NCBI RefSeq assembly: GCF_021390325.1
Contig: NZ_JAJUWU010000019.1
Span: 62,001-126,000 of the forward strand
DNA from: Jiella avicenniae
GTDB taxonomy: Bacteria > Pseudomonadota > Alphaproteobacteria > Rhizobiales > Rhizobiaceae
Direction of reading: 5' to 3'
Length of the DNA: 64,000 nucleotides
Positions 25,188 through 34,869 of the stretch are shown one piece after another. The notes under the pieces were generated by a model that had not been told where the DNA came from, ran no database searches, and was given only the letters and a program-made list of their open reading frames with translations. The position numbers and the translations under genes are program-made. The stretch's first letter is position 1; every line of letters begins with the position of its first letter.

Positions 25188-25646
25188 TCACCCTGCGGGG
25201 CGCTGATATTTGATGAAGGGCGTCTTTTCGCCGACGCGGTCGTAGAGCATGCGGCCGGCATAGTTGAATTCCTGGGTCATCCAGTAGACCGTCGGGCAGC
25301 CCGCGTCCTCGGCGACACGGTAGACCGCCTCGATCAGCGCGCGGCCGATACCCTGGCCGCGAAGGTCCTGATCCGCGAAGAGATCCTGCAGGTAGCAGAC
25401 GTTCTCGATCCGCGAGCAGTGACGATGGAAGAGATAATGGACGAGGCCGACGGGCCGGCCGTCCAGCACGGCGAGCAGACCGCCCGGATCAAAGGGCTCG
25501 TCCCCCAGCAGCCGCGCGAAGGTCGAGGCATAGACGGGTTCCGGCACCTTCGTCCCGTAGAACGTCAGATAGGCGGTCCACAACCGCCGCCATTCGGGCT
25601 CGTCGGCGGCGACGATCGGACGGACTTCGAGGGCGGGACGGGACAT
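25188..25646 (-). CDS. GNAT family N-acetyltransferase
   Basis: A 152-residue single-domain GNAT protein. Motif A is QDLFADQDLRGQGIGRALIEAVYR with the acetyl-CoA loop RGQGIG, and motif B contains YWMTQEFNYAGRMLYDRVGEKTPFIKYQ. The sequence resembles the common bacterial GNATs whose targets are amines or peptide N-termini. The start at 25646 (MSRPALEVRPI) begins the domain; the longer open frame upstream overlaps the NUDIX gene. It is the last gene of a minus-strand set moxR-nudix-GNAT, 8 bases after the NUDIX stop. Confidence 0.82.
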   Translation of the reverse strand: MSRPALEVRPIVAADEPEWRRLWTAYLTFYGTKVPEPVYASTFARLLGDEPFDPGGLLAVLDGRPVGLVHYLFHRHCSRIENVCYLQDLFADQDLRGQGIGRALIEAVYRVAEDAGCPTVYWMTQEFNYAGRMLYDRVGEKTPFIKYQRPAG

Positions 25647-25654
25647 GGGTGCCT

Positions 25655-26119
25655 TCAAGGTTCGAGCCGCGATGGTCGCGAGGAAAAGAATGGAGCCGAC
25701 AGCGTTTCGGCCATGCCGTAGCCGAGGCGCGTTTTCGCCTCCTCGATCGAAATCCAGAACAGTCGGAAGAGGACCGGCTCGCCCTGGCTCGGCTGTCCCT
25801 CCAGATGGGTCCATTCGTCCGGCAGATCGCTCGGAGCCTCGAAGGCGAAGCAGTGGCGCTCATGGTGGATGACGCGGTCGTCGACGCGGTAGCGATAGCC
25901 CTGAATGCCGAGTTCCTCGATCGGTGCGGTGATCTCGAAACCCGTTTCCTCGGCAAACTCCCGGTGGGCCGCGGAGCGTGGGCTTTCGCCCGGCTCGACC
26001 GACCCGCCCGGGACCTGAGTCAGCACCTCGGGATAATCCGGCTCCTCGAAGACGAGCAGTTCCAGGCCACGGCGGGCGTAGACCAGGACTTTGGTCTCGT
26101 CGAAATGGAAATGCATCAT
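25655..26119 (-). CDS. NUDIX hydrolase
   Basis: A 154-residue protein with a complete NUDIX box starting GGSVEPGESPRSAAH and continuing to REFAEETGF (about residues 37-60), where the REFAEE glutamates bind Mg2+. It should hydrolyse a nucleoside diphosphate linked to some other moiety, or act as a house-cleaning enzyme; specificity is not visible. It lies between the MoxR ATPase (5-base gap) and the GNAT gene (8-base gap). The long frame extending upstream overlaps the ATPase gene and is a shadow. Confidence 0.85.
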   Translation of the reverse strand: MMHFHFDETKVLVYARRGLELLVFEEPDYPEVLTQVPGGSVEPGESPRSAAHREFAEETGFEITAPIEELGIQGYRYRVDDRVIHHERHCFAFEAPSDLPDEWTHLEGQPSQGEPVLFRLFWISIEEAKTRLGYGMAETLSAPFFSSRPSRLEP

Positions 26120-26124
26120 CGCGG

Positions 26125-26961
<837 letters not shown>

Positions 26962-27314
26962 CGAAGGTCCTGAAGATCTGTGTCTCGCGAGGGGAGATGG
27001 GCCGGTCCCGGCGAAGGCGCTCCCGCCGGCCTCGTCGACGCCGACGCCGTCACCCGCCAACGATAGGCATCGGCGGCGGGCTTGCAAGGCCGAAGGGGGA
27101 GCGGGAGTTGACTGTGTGTCGCCGCTTTCGGCGTTTTCGCTCTCTGGATTCTTTCGCACCTGCGAATAGATACCGCTGGCGCCGCTGGCGGCCCTCCCAT
27201 GCCGGCGCGCACCGTTCCAAGCGGTCCCTCTCGATGGCCCTTCGGAAAGATGGCAGGCAGGCGCTCGCGCCCCGCCGCCTCGAACGGCCGATTCTAAGAC
27301 GGAAACGGACATCG
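26962..27314. other. divergent promoter region between moxR and the MFS gene
   Basis: A 353-base region separating the divergent ATPase and transporter genes. Open frames run through it on both strands but have no ribosome site or recognisable product. I see no RNA gene, repeat or clear promoter box. Confidence 0.4.
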
Positions 27315-28511
27315 ATGAGCCAATCCGCGACCAAAGCCGCGCCGGCAAGCGACACTGCCGGCCTCGGGCCGACGCTGACCTTCCTCTTCGCCCTGTCCTG
27401 CGGGGCGCTGGCGGCGAATCTCTACTACGCGCAGCCGCTGGTCTCGATGATGGGATCGGACATCGGCCTGCCCGTCGCGGCGGAGAGTTCGATCGTCACC
27501 CTCGGCCAGATCGGCTATGCCGTCGGGCTGGTCTTTCTCGTCCCGCTCGGCGATCTTCTGGAAAACCGGACGCTCATCCTCGCGACCATGGCGGCGAACG
27601 TCGTCAGCCTGGCGGGACTCGCCCTCGCGCCGGGGCTTGCCACACTGTTCGCCGGGATGCTGGTCGTCGGTGCGACGTCCTGCGTGGCGCAGATGCTCGT
27701 TCCGCTCGCCGCCAATCTGGCGCCGGAGGATCAGCGCGGCGCCGTCGTCGGCAATGTCGTGAGCGGTCTTCTCGGCGGCATCCTCCTCGCCCGCCCGATC
27801 TCGAGCTTTCTCGCCGATTACGTGGGATGGCGGGGTGTCTTCGGCCTGTCGGCCGGGCTGATCGCCCTTCTGGCGCTGGTCTCGGTGGCTCTGTTGCCGC
27901 GGCGCGTTCCCGGCGGCGAGCGCGGCTATTGGAGCCTCATTCGCTCGCTCGGCAAGCTGTTCCTCTCGGAACCGGTTCTGCGTCGACGCGGCCTCTATCA
28001 CGCCGCGATGTTCGCCGCCTTCTCGCTGTTCTGGACGGCGACGCCGATCGTCCTCTTGCACGATCCGTTCGACTTCACGCCGAGCGGCGTCGCGCTTTTC
28101 GCACTTGCCGGGGTTCTCGGGGTCTTCGCCGCACCGGTCTCGGGCCGGCTTGCCGATCGCGGCCATTCGCGGATCGGTACGGCCGCGGCGCTGTCGATGG
28201 TGATCGTCGCCTTTCTCCTCGCCACCGACGGCACGTCGCTCATCGCCCTGGTCGTCGCCGCCGTAGCCATCGACCTCGGCGTTCAGGCGAATCTGGTGTT
28301 CGGCCAGCGCGAGATATTCCGGCTGGCGCCGGACATCCGCAATCGCCTCAACGCCGTGTACATGACCACGTTCTTCCTCGGCGGCGCGATCGGATCGGCG
28401 CTGGCGAGCCCCGTTCTGACGCATTTCGGCTGGCTCGGCGTCTGCGTGATCGGCATGGCTCTGCCGGCAGCGGCGCTCGTCTATTTCGCGTTGGCCGAAT
28501 CGGGAGACTGA
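27315..28511 (+). CDS. MFS transporter
   Basis: A 398-residue major facilitator protein with 12 predicted helices. The N-terminal half carries the A-like motif GDLLENRTLI between helices 2 and 3, and its mirror GRLADRGHSRIG is between helices 8 and 9. The opening LFALSCGALAANLYYAQPL resembles the YnfM/Bcr-like drug exporter group in bacteria. It probably exports a small molecule, with substrate unknown. ATG 27315 is chosen because the longer frame upstream is arginine-rich and non-membranous. Its last 31 bases overlap the convergent acetyltransferase gene. Confidence 0.83.
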   Translation: MSQSATKAAPASDTAGLGPTLTFLFALSCGALAANLYYAQPLVSMMGSDIGLPVAAESSIVTLGQIGYAVGLVFLVPLGDLLENRTLILATMAANVVSLAGLALAPGLATLFAGMLVVGATSCVAQMLVPLAANLAPEDQRGAVVGNVVSGLLGGILLARPISSFLADYVGWRGVFGLSAGLIALLALVSVALLPRRVPGGERGYWSLIRSLGKLFLSEPVLRRRGLYHAAMFAAFSLFWTATPIVLLHDPFDFTPSGVALFALAGVLGVFAAPVSGRLADRGHSRIGTAAALSMVIVAFLLATDGTSLIALVVAAVAIDLGVQANLVFGQREIFRLAPDIRNRLNAVYMTTFFLGGAIGSALASPVLTHFGWLGVCVIGMALPAAALVYFALAESGD

Positions 28512-29161
28512 CCTTCCCATTTGTCGAGAAACGCCTCGATCGGCAGCGCCTGCATGTCGGGGATTGCGTCGAACAGCGTCTCCAGCGGCCAGTCCCACCA
28601 CGAAAGCCCCGCGATCCGCGCGGCGATCGGGCCGGGAAACCGGTCGCGGATCGGCCTCGCCGGCACGCCGGCGACGATCGTATAGGCCGGTACGTTGCCG
28701 GTGACGACGGAACCGCCGCCGATCACCGCCCCGTCGCCGACCGAAACGCCCGGCATGAGGATCGCCCCGTGGCCGATCCACACGTCGTTGCCGATCGTCA
28801 CCGTGCTCGCCCTGCGGCTCTCGGCGACGCTCTGATCGACGGGAAGCCAGCGGAAATATTCGTTGGGCCGATAGCTGATCTTGTGGGTCGTCAGCCGTTC
28901 CATCGGGTGGGCGAGGGCGTTGATGCGAACGTTCGCCGCGATCGAGCAGAACTTGCCGATTCGCGTATGGGCCGCCTCGCCGCCGCGCTCGAAATAGGAA
29001 AAGTCGCCGACCTCGACGTCGCGCAGCACGACGCGCGGTCCGATTTCGGCATAACGGCCGAGCCTGGTCTTCTTCAATTCCGCCGTCGTCGCGATCCGCG
29101 GCTCGGACGGCCGAAAGCGCAGTTCCTCGAAATTTTCAGGTCGCGGGGTCTCTGGCGGCAT
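28481..29161 (-). CDS. hexapeptide-repeat acetyltransferase
   Basis: A 226-residue left-handed beta-helix protein with hexapeptide turns such as VTIGNDVWIGHGAILMPGVSVGDGAVIGGGSVV, and an active-site His in ALAHPMERLTTHK. The flanking NEYFRWLPVDQSV insertion and C-terminal ISWWDWPLE-type segment (here LSWWDWPLETL) resemble the xenobiotic and chloramphenicol (Vat/CatB-like) acetyltransferases. The real acceptor is uncertain. Its start overlaps the end of opgC by 26 bases on the same strand, suggesting coupling. Its 3' end overlaps the convergent MFS gene. Confidence 0.8.
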   Translation of the reverse strand: MPPETPRPENFEELRFRPSEPRIATTAELKKTRLGRYAEIGPRVVLRDVEVGDFSYFERGGEAAHTRIGKFCSIAANVRINALAHPMERLTTHKISYRPNEYFRWLPVDQSVAESRRASTVTIGNDVWIGHGAILMPGVSVGDGAVIGGGSVVTGNVPAYTIVAGVPARPIRDRFPGPIAARIAGLSWWDWPLETLFDAIPDMQALPIEAFLDKWEGQSPDSANAK

Positions 29162-30326
29162 CGCTCATCGGGTTCAGAACGCTCGGCTGCTGCCAATCGT
29201 AGTCTCGATCGCCCGACGACGCCACCAGCAGCGACCGGTTCGGGACCGTCGCCGATCTGCGCTTGCGGCGGTCCAGCCGGAAGGCCAGGGCGAGCTGAAT
29301 TGTGATGCCGAGCACGACGAGCATGACCTCCAGCGGCAGCCCGAGGCCGCCCGACCCGATGACGGACGCCGCAACGACGTCGGACAGGATCGTGCCGGTA
29401 ACGAAGACCGGCAGACTGTTCCGGCCGGCGGCAAACACGGGCCCCAGCCAGCCTTTGGGGTCGATCCGCTTCAGGGCGTCGAGATTGAAGACGACGTAGA
29501 CCACCGCCAGCGCGTTGATCAGCCGCAAGGGGCCCTCGCTCGTCTTCGACACCAGCGACCGCAGCGGCCCTTCGGTGGCATGGCCGCCGAAATGGCTGAG
29601 GAGATTGGCCGGCACGGCGATGGCGCAGAAGGCGAGGGCAGCAAGGAACAGCCAACGCCGGTAGGGGAACGGCACCAGTCCCTGCCGGACCCGGAGACCG
29701 GCGAGAATTCCGACGAGAAAGACGATCTGCCAAGAGAAGGGGTTGAAATACCAGACGCCCTTCGGCTGGGAGAAGTCCGTCGGATCGAGGTGGAAAAACC
29801 CTGCCGCGAGCCACAGCAGGGTCGACGCCGCAACGGCCAGGCGGGGCGATCGGCCGATCAGGGCGAACCAGAGCGGCACGGTGGGAATGAGGACGATATA
29901 CAGCGGCAGGATGTCGAGTTCGGCGGGCAGATAGCGCAGAAGAAGCACCTCCATGGCAAAGCGCGTCGGATCCTCCGCAAGCGGGCGCAACGACCAGTTC
30001 GACACGAGCGCGTCGCGGTTGGGAAGCGGCAGGACGAAGACGGCTGTCGCCAGCACCAGGAGCAGGGTAAGGTGGATCCGGTAGAGCTTGAAGCTTCGCG
30101 CCAGCGTGCGGGCGGCGACGGTGACGAAGTCGGCACGGCCGGTGGCGGGGTGATAGGCGAGCGCCGCCGACATCCCCGCCATCATCACGAAGAGTTCGGC
30201 GGCGTCGGAAAAGCCGCGGCTTTGCTGGAGCGCTTCGGAAAACGAGACACCGGCATGATCGACGAAGATCAGCAGCAGCGAGATGCCGCGGACGAGATCG
30301 ATGCGATTTTCGCGCAGGGGCGACAT
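29136..30326 (-). CDS. opgC: OpgC-family membrane acyltransferase
   Basis: A 396-residue integral membrane protein with about ten helices. It opens with RENRIDLVRGISLLLIFVDHAG and contains ELFVMMAGMSAALAY, as in OpgC proteins that succinylate or otherwise substitute osmoregulated periplasmic glucans. The central GVWYFNPFSWQIVFLVGI is a family marker. It is the first gene of a minus-strand pair with the hexapeptide acetyltransferase. No opgG/opgH or cyclic-glucan synthase gene is in the window, so the substrate polymer is inferred from family. Confidence 0.85.
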   Translation of the reverse strand: MSPLRENRIDLVRGISLLLIFVDHAGVSFSEALQQSRGFSDAAELFVMMAGMSAALAYHPATGRADFVTVAARTLARSFKLYRIHLTLLLVLATAVFVLPLPNRDALVSNWSLRPLAEDPTRFAMEVLLLRYLPAELDILPLYIVLIPTVPLWFALIGRSPRLAVAASTLLWLAAGFFHLDPTDFSQPKGVWYFNPFSWQIVFLVGILAGLRVRQGLVPFPYRRWLFLAALAFCAIAVPANLLSHFGGHATEGPLRSLVSKTSEGPLRLINALAVVYVVFNLDALKRIDPKGWLGPVFAAGRNSLPVFVTGTILSDVVAASVIGSGGLGLPLEVMLVVLGITIQLALAFRLDRRKRRSATVPNRSLLVASSGDRDYDWQQPSVLNPMSDAARDPAT

Positions 30327-30450
30327 CGGGTTTGGTCCGGATCAGACGATGACGTAACGTCGCTTCGCGTTACGCCGGCGTTCGCGCGAGAGACATCCTC
30401 GTCAGGTTGCACGGGCCGCGAAAATTGCTGGCAGCTTTAACGGATCGCAA

Positions 30451-30669
30451 ATGCCGTTCGTCGATTTTTACGGAGTTTCTCGTCGCGATGACGCCATCGA
30501 AACCGTTTCCGGGACGGTGACGACCAAACCCTCCCTTCCACGCCTCGGTGCCGTTGCCGGCGTCGCCGCGCTGCTTTCGCTGGCGGCGCTCGGTTTCACG
30601 CTGTGGCTTGATCAGGGCGAGGCACTTTTCGTAAGGCTGGCGGCGGACGCCTGGGCGAGCTGCTTCTGA
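30451..30669 (+). CDS. small single-span membrane protein
   Basis: A 72-residue frame with one hydrophobic helix (GAVAGVAALLSLAALGFTLW, about 33-52) followed by a short tail ending FVRLAADAWASCF. Small one-helix proteins with a similar ending (tryptophan, cysteine, phenylalanine at the C-terminus) are common upstream of other genes in Hyphomicrobiales. No clear ribosome site precedes the ATG, and a GTG inside the frame is an alternative start. It lies 79 bases before the SCO gene on the same strand. Function unknown. Confidence 0.5.
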   Translation: MPFVDFYGVSRRDDAIETVSGTVTTKPSLPRLGAVAGVAALLSLAALGFTLWLDQGEALFVRLAADAWASCF

Positions 30670-30748
30670 CGCAGGCGCGGCATCGCGCCGACGGCCCGCA
30701 AGAGGCCGGTCCGCCTGGCTCATGCGAAGGATTTCCGGAGTGGCGAAG

Positions 30749-31339
30749 ATGAAGACCGGCACGATCATCCAGGCCGGCCTCTGGGCCATGGTGGCGCTCG
30801 TCGCGGGGGCGCTCGCCTTCACCTACCTGTCGATTTCGCGGCAAGGCGGGGCGGCCGATGCGCCCTACGGGACGCCCTTCACCCTCGTCGATCAGAACGG
30901 CGAGCCCTTCGCGTCGTCGAAGCTTTCGGGCAAGCCCTTCGCCCTGTTCTTCGGCTACACCCATTGCCCCGACGTCTGTCCGACGACGCTCTACGAACTC
31001 GCTTCCCATCAGCAGGCGATCGAGGCGGAGGGCGGCGACTTCAGAATCGTCTTCGTCACCGTCGATCCCGCCCGCGATACCCCCGGCGTCCTGAAGGAAT
31101 ATGTCGAGGCGGTGTCGCCGCAGATCGTCGCCCTGACCGGCGATCAGGCCGACGTCGCCAAGATGGCGAAAGGCTGGGGCGCCTTCTTTCGCAAGTCGGG
31201 CGAGGGCGAGGACTATCTGATGGACCATACGGCGACGACGTTCCTGATCGACGAAGACGGTCGGCTCGCGGGCACCATCGCCTATGGCGAGGATCCCGAG
31301 ACCGTGACGGCCAAGCTCGAGCGGCTGGCCGGCGTCTGA
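30749..31339 (+). CDS. SCO1/SenC-family copper chaperone
   Basis: About 196 residues. An N-terminal membrane anchor (IQAGLWAMVALVAGALAFTYL) precedes a thioredoxin-like domain with copper ligands in GYTHCPDVCPTTLYE (CxxxC) and the distal His in YLMDHTATTFLID. SCO proteins deliver copper to the CuA site of cytochrome c oxidase or act as thiol reductases. GGAG 8 bases upstream favours ATG 30749 over 30722. The monomeric protein would face the periplasm. Confidence 0.88.
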   Translation: MKTGTIIQAGLWAMVALVAGALAFTYLSISRQGGAADAPYGTPFTLVDQNGEPFASSKLSGKPFALFFGYTHCPDVCPTTLYELASHQQAIEAEGGDFRIVFVTVDPARDTPGVLKEYVEAVSPQIVALTGDQADVAKMAKGWGAFFRKSGEGEDYLMDHTATTFLIDEDGRLAGTIAYGEDPETVTAKLERLAGV

Positions 31340-31488
31340 GGCGGTCAGGGGCCACCGGCCGGATCGCCCGTCGAAGACCGGAACGAGGGCAGACCATGGG
31401 CGGGTGCGGTTTCCGCCATATCTTCCGTCTTGCCGAATGACTCTGCCGGGACGAAACTTCCGCGCGTAACCGACAGGATCAGACATCC

Positions 31489-33399
31489 ATGCACGATCTT
31501 GCCATGCAGCTCGCCGTCATCGGCGTGGCCGGCATCGCTTCGCAATGGCTGGCGTGGCGTTTCCAGATTCCCGCCATCGTCATGCTGCTCGGCGTCGGCC
31601 TCCTCTTCGGCCCGATCACCGGCCTGATGAATCCCCGCGAGGACTTCGGCGACCTCTACACCCCGCTCGTATCGACCGCGGTCGCCATCATCCTGTTCGA
31701 GGGCGGGCTGACGCTGAACTTTCGCGAGATCCGCGAGACCTCGACGGCGGTGCGACGCGTGGTCCTGGTATCGGGGCCGATGGTCTGGTTCATGACGGCG
31801 CTCGCCGCCCACTATGTGGGCGCCATGTCATGGCCCGTGTCGATCATTCTCGGCGCGCTTCTCATCGTCACCGGCCCGACCGTCATCATGCCGCTTCTGC
31901 GTCACGCGCGGCTGCGCAGCCGGCCGGGATCGATCCTGCGATGGGAGGCGATTCTCAACGATCCCGTCGGCGCGCTCTTCGCCGTCGTCGCCTTCGAAGC
32001 CTACCTGGTGCTTCGCGGCGCCCACGACGCCGAGCACCTGATCTTCACGACCGTCCTCGCTCTCGTCGTCGCGGTCGCCGGGGGCATCGTCGCGGGGCGG
32101 GCTCTGGCGCGGTTCTTCACCCATGGCCATGCGCCGGAATACCTCAAGGCGCCCATTCTCCTCGCCGTCGTCGTGGCGATGAACGCCCTGACCAACCTTC
32201 TGCTCGAGGAGGCCGGTCTCCTGACCGTCACGGTCATGGGCGTCACCATGGCCAACACCCGGCTTGCCAGCCTCACCGAGCTGCGGCGCTTCAAGGAGAC
32301 GATCACCGTCCTGCTCGTTTCGGGCCTGTTCATCATCCTGACGGCTTCGCTGCAGCGCTCGGTCATCCTCAGTCTCGAATGGCGGGTGGTGGCTTTCCTC
32401 GCCCTGGTCCTCTTGGTCATCCGGCCGATCGCCATCTTCCTCTCGACCATCGGCGCGGGGCTCGGCTTCCGGGAAAGGCTGCTCGTCTCCTGGATCGCGC
32501 CGCGCGGCATCGTCGCCGTGGCGGTGGCGGGGCTGTTCGGGGCGACGCTGTCGCGCTTCGGCCTGCCGGACGCCGACCGGATGGTCGCCTACACCTTCGC
32601 CGTCGTGGCGGCGACGATCATCCTGCACGGCTTCACGCTGCAGCCGCTCGCCCGCCTCCTCGACCTGCGCGTCACCAACCGTCCGGGCATTCTCATCGTC
32701 GGGGCCTCGCGCTTCTCGATCGCCCTGGCGCAGCGGCTGAAGGCGCAGAGCGTTCCGGTGCTGATCGCCGACTCCAACTGGTCGCACGTTTCGGAGGCGA
32801 GGCTCGCGGAGGTCGAGGTCTGGTTCGGCGAGATCCTGTCGGAGGAGGCGCATCACTCGCTGGATCTATCGCGATTCGACCACATGATCGCCGCCACCGA
32901 CAACGATGCCTACAATGCTCTCGTCTGCACGGATTTCGGTGCCGAGATCGGCCGGTCGGAAGTCTTCCAGATCGGCTCGGCGACCGGCAGCCCGCAGACG
33001 AGCAGCGCACGGCACACCATGCATTTCGCCCTCGGCGGCACGCCCCTGTTCAAGCCGCCGCGATCCTACAACCAGGTACGCGACCACATCATCGACGGCT
33101 GGGCCTTCCAGGCGACGCGCCTGTCCGAGGAGTTCGGCATCGCGGAGTTTCACGAGACGCGTCCGGACGGCACCCAGCCGATCCTGTGGATCCGCCCCTC
33201 GCAGGAAATCGTCTTCGCCGCCGGGGAGGGGGTCGGCGAGCCCCTCGCCGGCGACGTGATCGTCTCCTTCGGCCCGCCGCGCGCCGAGCGCGAACAGGAG
33301 AAGATCGTCCGCGGCACCCTGACCGAGCGCGAAGCACGGCGTGAAAGGGCCCGCAAGACGAGCGAAGAAGTGTCCAGACAGGCTGAAGGGACGAGTTGA
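31489..33399 (+). CDS. CPA1-type cation/proton antiporter with TrkA-N-like tail
   Basis: A 636-residue protein. The N-terminal membrane domain (about 1-395) has some 12-13 helices, including LIVTGPTVIMPLLRHARL and WEAILNDPVGALFAVV; the ND pair is the ion-binding signature of NhaP-like antiporters. The C-terminal cytoplasmic domain (about 400-530) starts RPGILIVGASRFSIALAQ, a nucleotide-binding TrkA-N fold in which the usual second and third glycines are replaced. A charged tail follows. It exchanges Na+ or K+ for H+ across the inner membrane. Its TGA overlaps the TTG start of prmA. Confidence 0.85.
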   Translation: MHDLAMQLAVIGVAGIASQWLAWRFQIPAIVMLLGVGLLFGPITGLMNPREDFGDLYTPLVSTAVAIILFEGGLTLNFREIRETSTAVRRVVLVSGPMVWFMTALAAHYVGAMSWPVSIILGALLIVTGPTVIMPLLRHARLRSRPGSILRWEAILNDPVGALFAVVAFEAYLVLRGAHDAEHLIFTTVLALVVAVAGGIVAGRALARFFTHGHAPEYLKAPILLAVVVAMNALTNLLLEEAGLLTVTVMGVTMANTRLASLTELRRFKETITVLLVSGLFIILTASLQRSVILSLEWRVVAFLALVLLVIRPIAIFLSTIGAGLGFRERLLVSWIAPRGIVAVAVAGLFGATLSRFGLPDADRMVAYTFAVVAATIILHGFTLQPLARLLDLRVTNRPGILIVGASRFSIALAQRLKAQSVPVLIADSNWSHVSEARLAEVEVWFGEILSEEAHHSLDLSRFDHMIAATDNDAYNALVCTDFGAEIGRSEVFQIGSATGSPQTSSARHTMHFALGGTPLFKPPRSYNQVRDHIIDGWAFQATRLSEEFGIAEFHETRPDGTQPILWIRPSQEIVFAAGEGVGEPLAGDVIVSFGPPRAEREQEKIVRGTLTEREARRERARKTSEEVSRQAEGTS

Positions 33400-34289
33400 C
33401 CGTGCAGGTTCGATACTTCGCGACGGTGTCGCGCAGCGAGGCCGAGAGCGCATATTCCCGGTTGGAGGTCGCGTTCGAGGAGGACGGTTCGCCGGTCGCC
33501 ATCACCGAGATCGACGAGGCGACGGACCGTTGGGAGATCGCGGCCTATCTCGGGGGTGGCGACGACGCCGAAGAGAGCTTCGACCGGCGAGAGGAGTTTC
33601 GCGCCGCCGCAGGGCTTGCGGCGGACGTCGAGATCGGCCGCGAGGAACTGCCGGACCAGGACTGGATGGCCTCGGTGCTCGCCGAGCTGAAGCCCGTGCG
33701 GGCGGGCCGCTTCGTCGTCCACGGGGCCCACGATCGCGACAAGATCGGCGCCCACGAACTTTCGATCGAGATCGAGGCGGGTCTCGCCTTCGGCACGGGC
33801 CATCACGGCACGACGGCCGGATGCCTGACGATGCTGGGTCGCGTCGTCCGGCTGAGAAGGCCGCGCTCGGCGCTGGATCTGGGGACCGGCAGCGCGGTGC
33901 TCGCCATCGCGCTGGCCAAGCTGGCGCGGGTCGGCGTCGTCGCCACCGACGTCGATTCGGTCGCCGTCGCCGTTGCGGCGGGAAATGTCGGCGCGAACGG
34001 CGTCTCGGCTCGGGTCGAGACCGCGCGCGCCGACGGCTTCGCGGCGGTCGCCATCCGGCGACGCGCGCCTTACGACCTGATCGTCGCCAACATTCTCGCC
34101 GGGCCCCTGATCGCTCTCGCGCCGGGCTTTCGCCGCCATGCCACGGACCGTGCGGACGTCATTTTGTCCGGAATTCTGACCGGTCAGGCCGCAGCCGTCC
34201 GGGCGGCATTCCGCTCCCAGGGCTTCGTCCATGTGGAGACCCTGACGCGCGGCGACTGGGTGACACTGCATCTGCGCCGCGCCTCCTGA
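33396..34289 (+). CDS. prmA: ribosomal protein L11 methyltransferase
   Basis: A 297-residue SAM-dependent methyltransferase that trimethylates ribosomal protein L11. A small N-terminal substrate domain (about 1-100) is followed by the catalytic domain with AFGTGHHGTTAGCLTML, SAM motif I ALDLGTGSAVLAIALAKL and the NPPY-like YDLIVANILAGPL. A TTG at 33396 overlapping the antiporter stop is the probable start (GAAGGGA just upstream); GTG 33402 is an alternative. The ATG-less start and overlap point to translational coupling. Confidence 0.9.
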   Translation: MTVQVRYFATVSRSEAESAYSRLEVAFEEDGSPVAITEIDEATDRWEIAAYLGGGDDAEESFDRREEFRAAAGLAADVEIGREELPDQDWMASVLAELKPVRAGRFVVHGAHDRDKIGAHELSIEIEAGLAFGTGHHGTTAGCLTMLGRVVRLRRPRSALDLGTGSAVLAIALAKLARVGVVATDVDSVAVAVAAGNVGANGVSARVETARADGFAAVAIRRRAPYDLIVANILAGPLIALAPGFRRHATDRADVILSGILTGQAAAVRAAFRSQGFVHVETLTRGDWVTLHLRRAS

Positions 34290-34307
34290 GCCCCGCTGAA
34301 CGACGAA

Positions 34308-34345
34308 CGGCCCGGCCGCTCGCAAAGAGCCGCCGGGCCGCCGTT
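34308..34345 (+). terminator. imperfect hairpin after prmA
   Basis: ACGGCCCGGC (from 34307) pairs imperfectly with GCCGGGCCGCCGTT ending at 34345, around a loop of about 15 bases. It lies 18 bases after the prmA stop and 70 bases before the convergent small gene, and could serve both. No T-run follows. Confidence 0.45.
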
Positions 34346-34412
34346 GAAAGAGTCGTTCCTGCCGCGGTGGGCGCGGCCCTGCGTCGTCGGCGCGTCGGGG
34401 CGCGCGGCCGGC

Positions 34413-34616
34413 TCAGGCGCGCCGCGGCGCGCTGCTCTCGAACTGCGACGGCATCTCGCCGTCGAACAGCTCCGGTCCGAAGCGCTTGCCGTAGTGGGTG
34501 GTGATGTAGCGGCGCGCCTCGCGCTCCCGGGCTTCCATCATCCGGTTGAGGACGTTGCGCATGATGCCGACGCTCTGCTGGCGCGGGCGGGTGGTGTTGG
34601 TCTCGTTGCTGGCCAT
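34413..34616 (-). CDS. small basic conserved-type hypothetical protein
   Basis: A 67-residue protein with a disordered N-terminus and a helical core SVGIMRNVLNRMMEAREREARRYITTHY. GAAGGAGA lies 5-12 bases before its ATG, good evidence that it is translated. I do not recognise a named family. Similar short proteins with an (M/L)xEAR(E/Q)RxAxRY helix occur in Hyphomicrobiales. It is monocistronic. A 12-base motif upstream (34724-34735) is shared with the region upstream of the DUF1127/sRNA locus at 48.5 kb. Confidence 0.65.
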   Translation of the reverse strand: MASNETNTTRPRQQSVGIMRNVLNRMMEAREREARRYITTHYGKRFGPELFDGEMPSQFESSAPRRA

Positions 34617-34869
34617 TTGCTATCTCCTTCGGAAAGCTGCTTCAGGCCTCCCCTTGCATCGCAATATGCCCTTGCCGCCCGCAGGCCGGTAGCCCGTTGG
34701 CCGCATAGGACCTTTCCACTTATTGCAATGCAGCATGAGCGCCTCGTTCATCGAACGGTAAGGACCGGCTCCTGAACGTCTGCCGGCAGACAAAGGCCGC
34801 TCTTGCGATGCGGGGGAAAATGCCGGACACAGGCGGAAAGGGGCGCGGCGAGCCCCGGGAAGAGGCGGC

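Noticed and set aside
26962-27348. N-terminal extension of the MoxR ATPase
   Set aside because: The extra 129 residues do not match the family start and overlap the divergent MFS gene start. ATG 26961 gives a normal-length MoxR protein.
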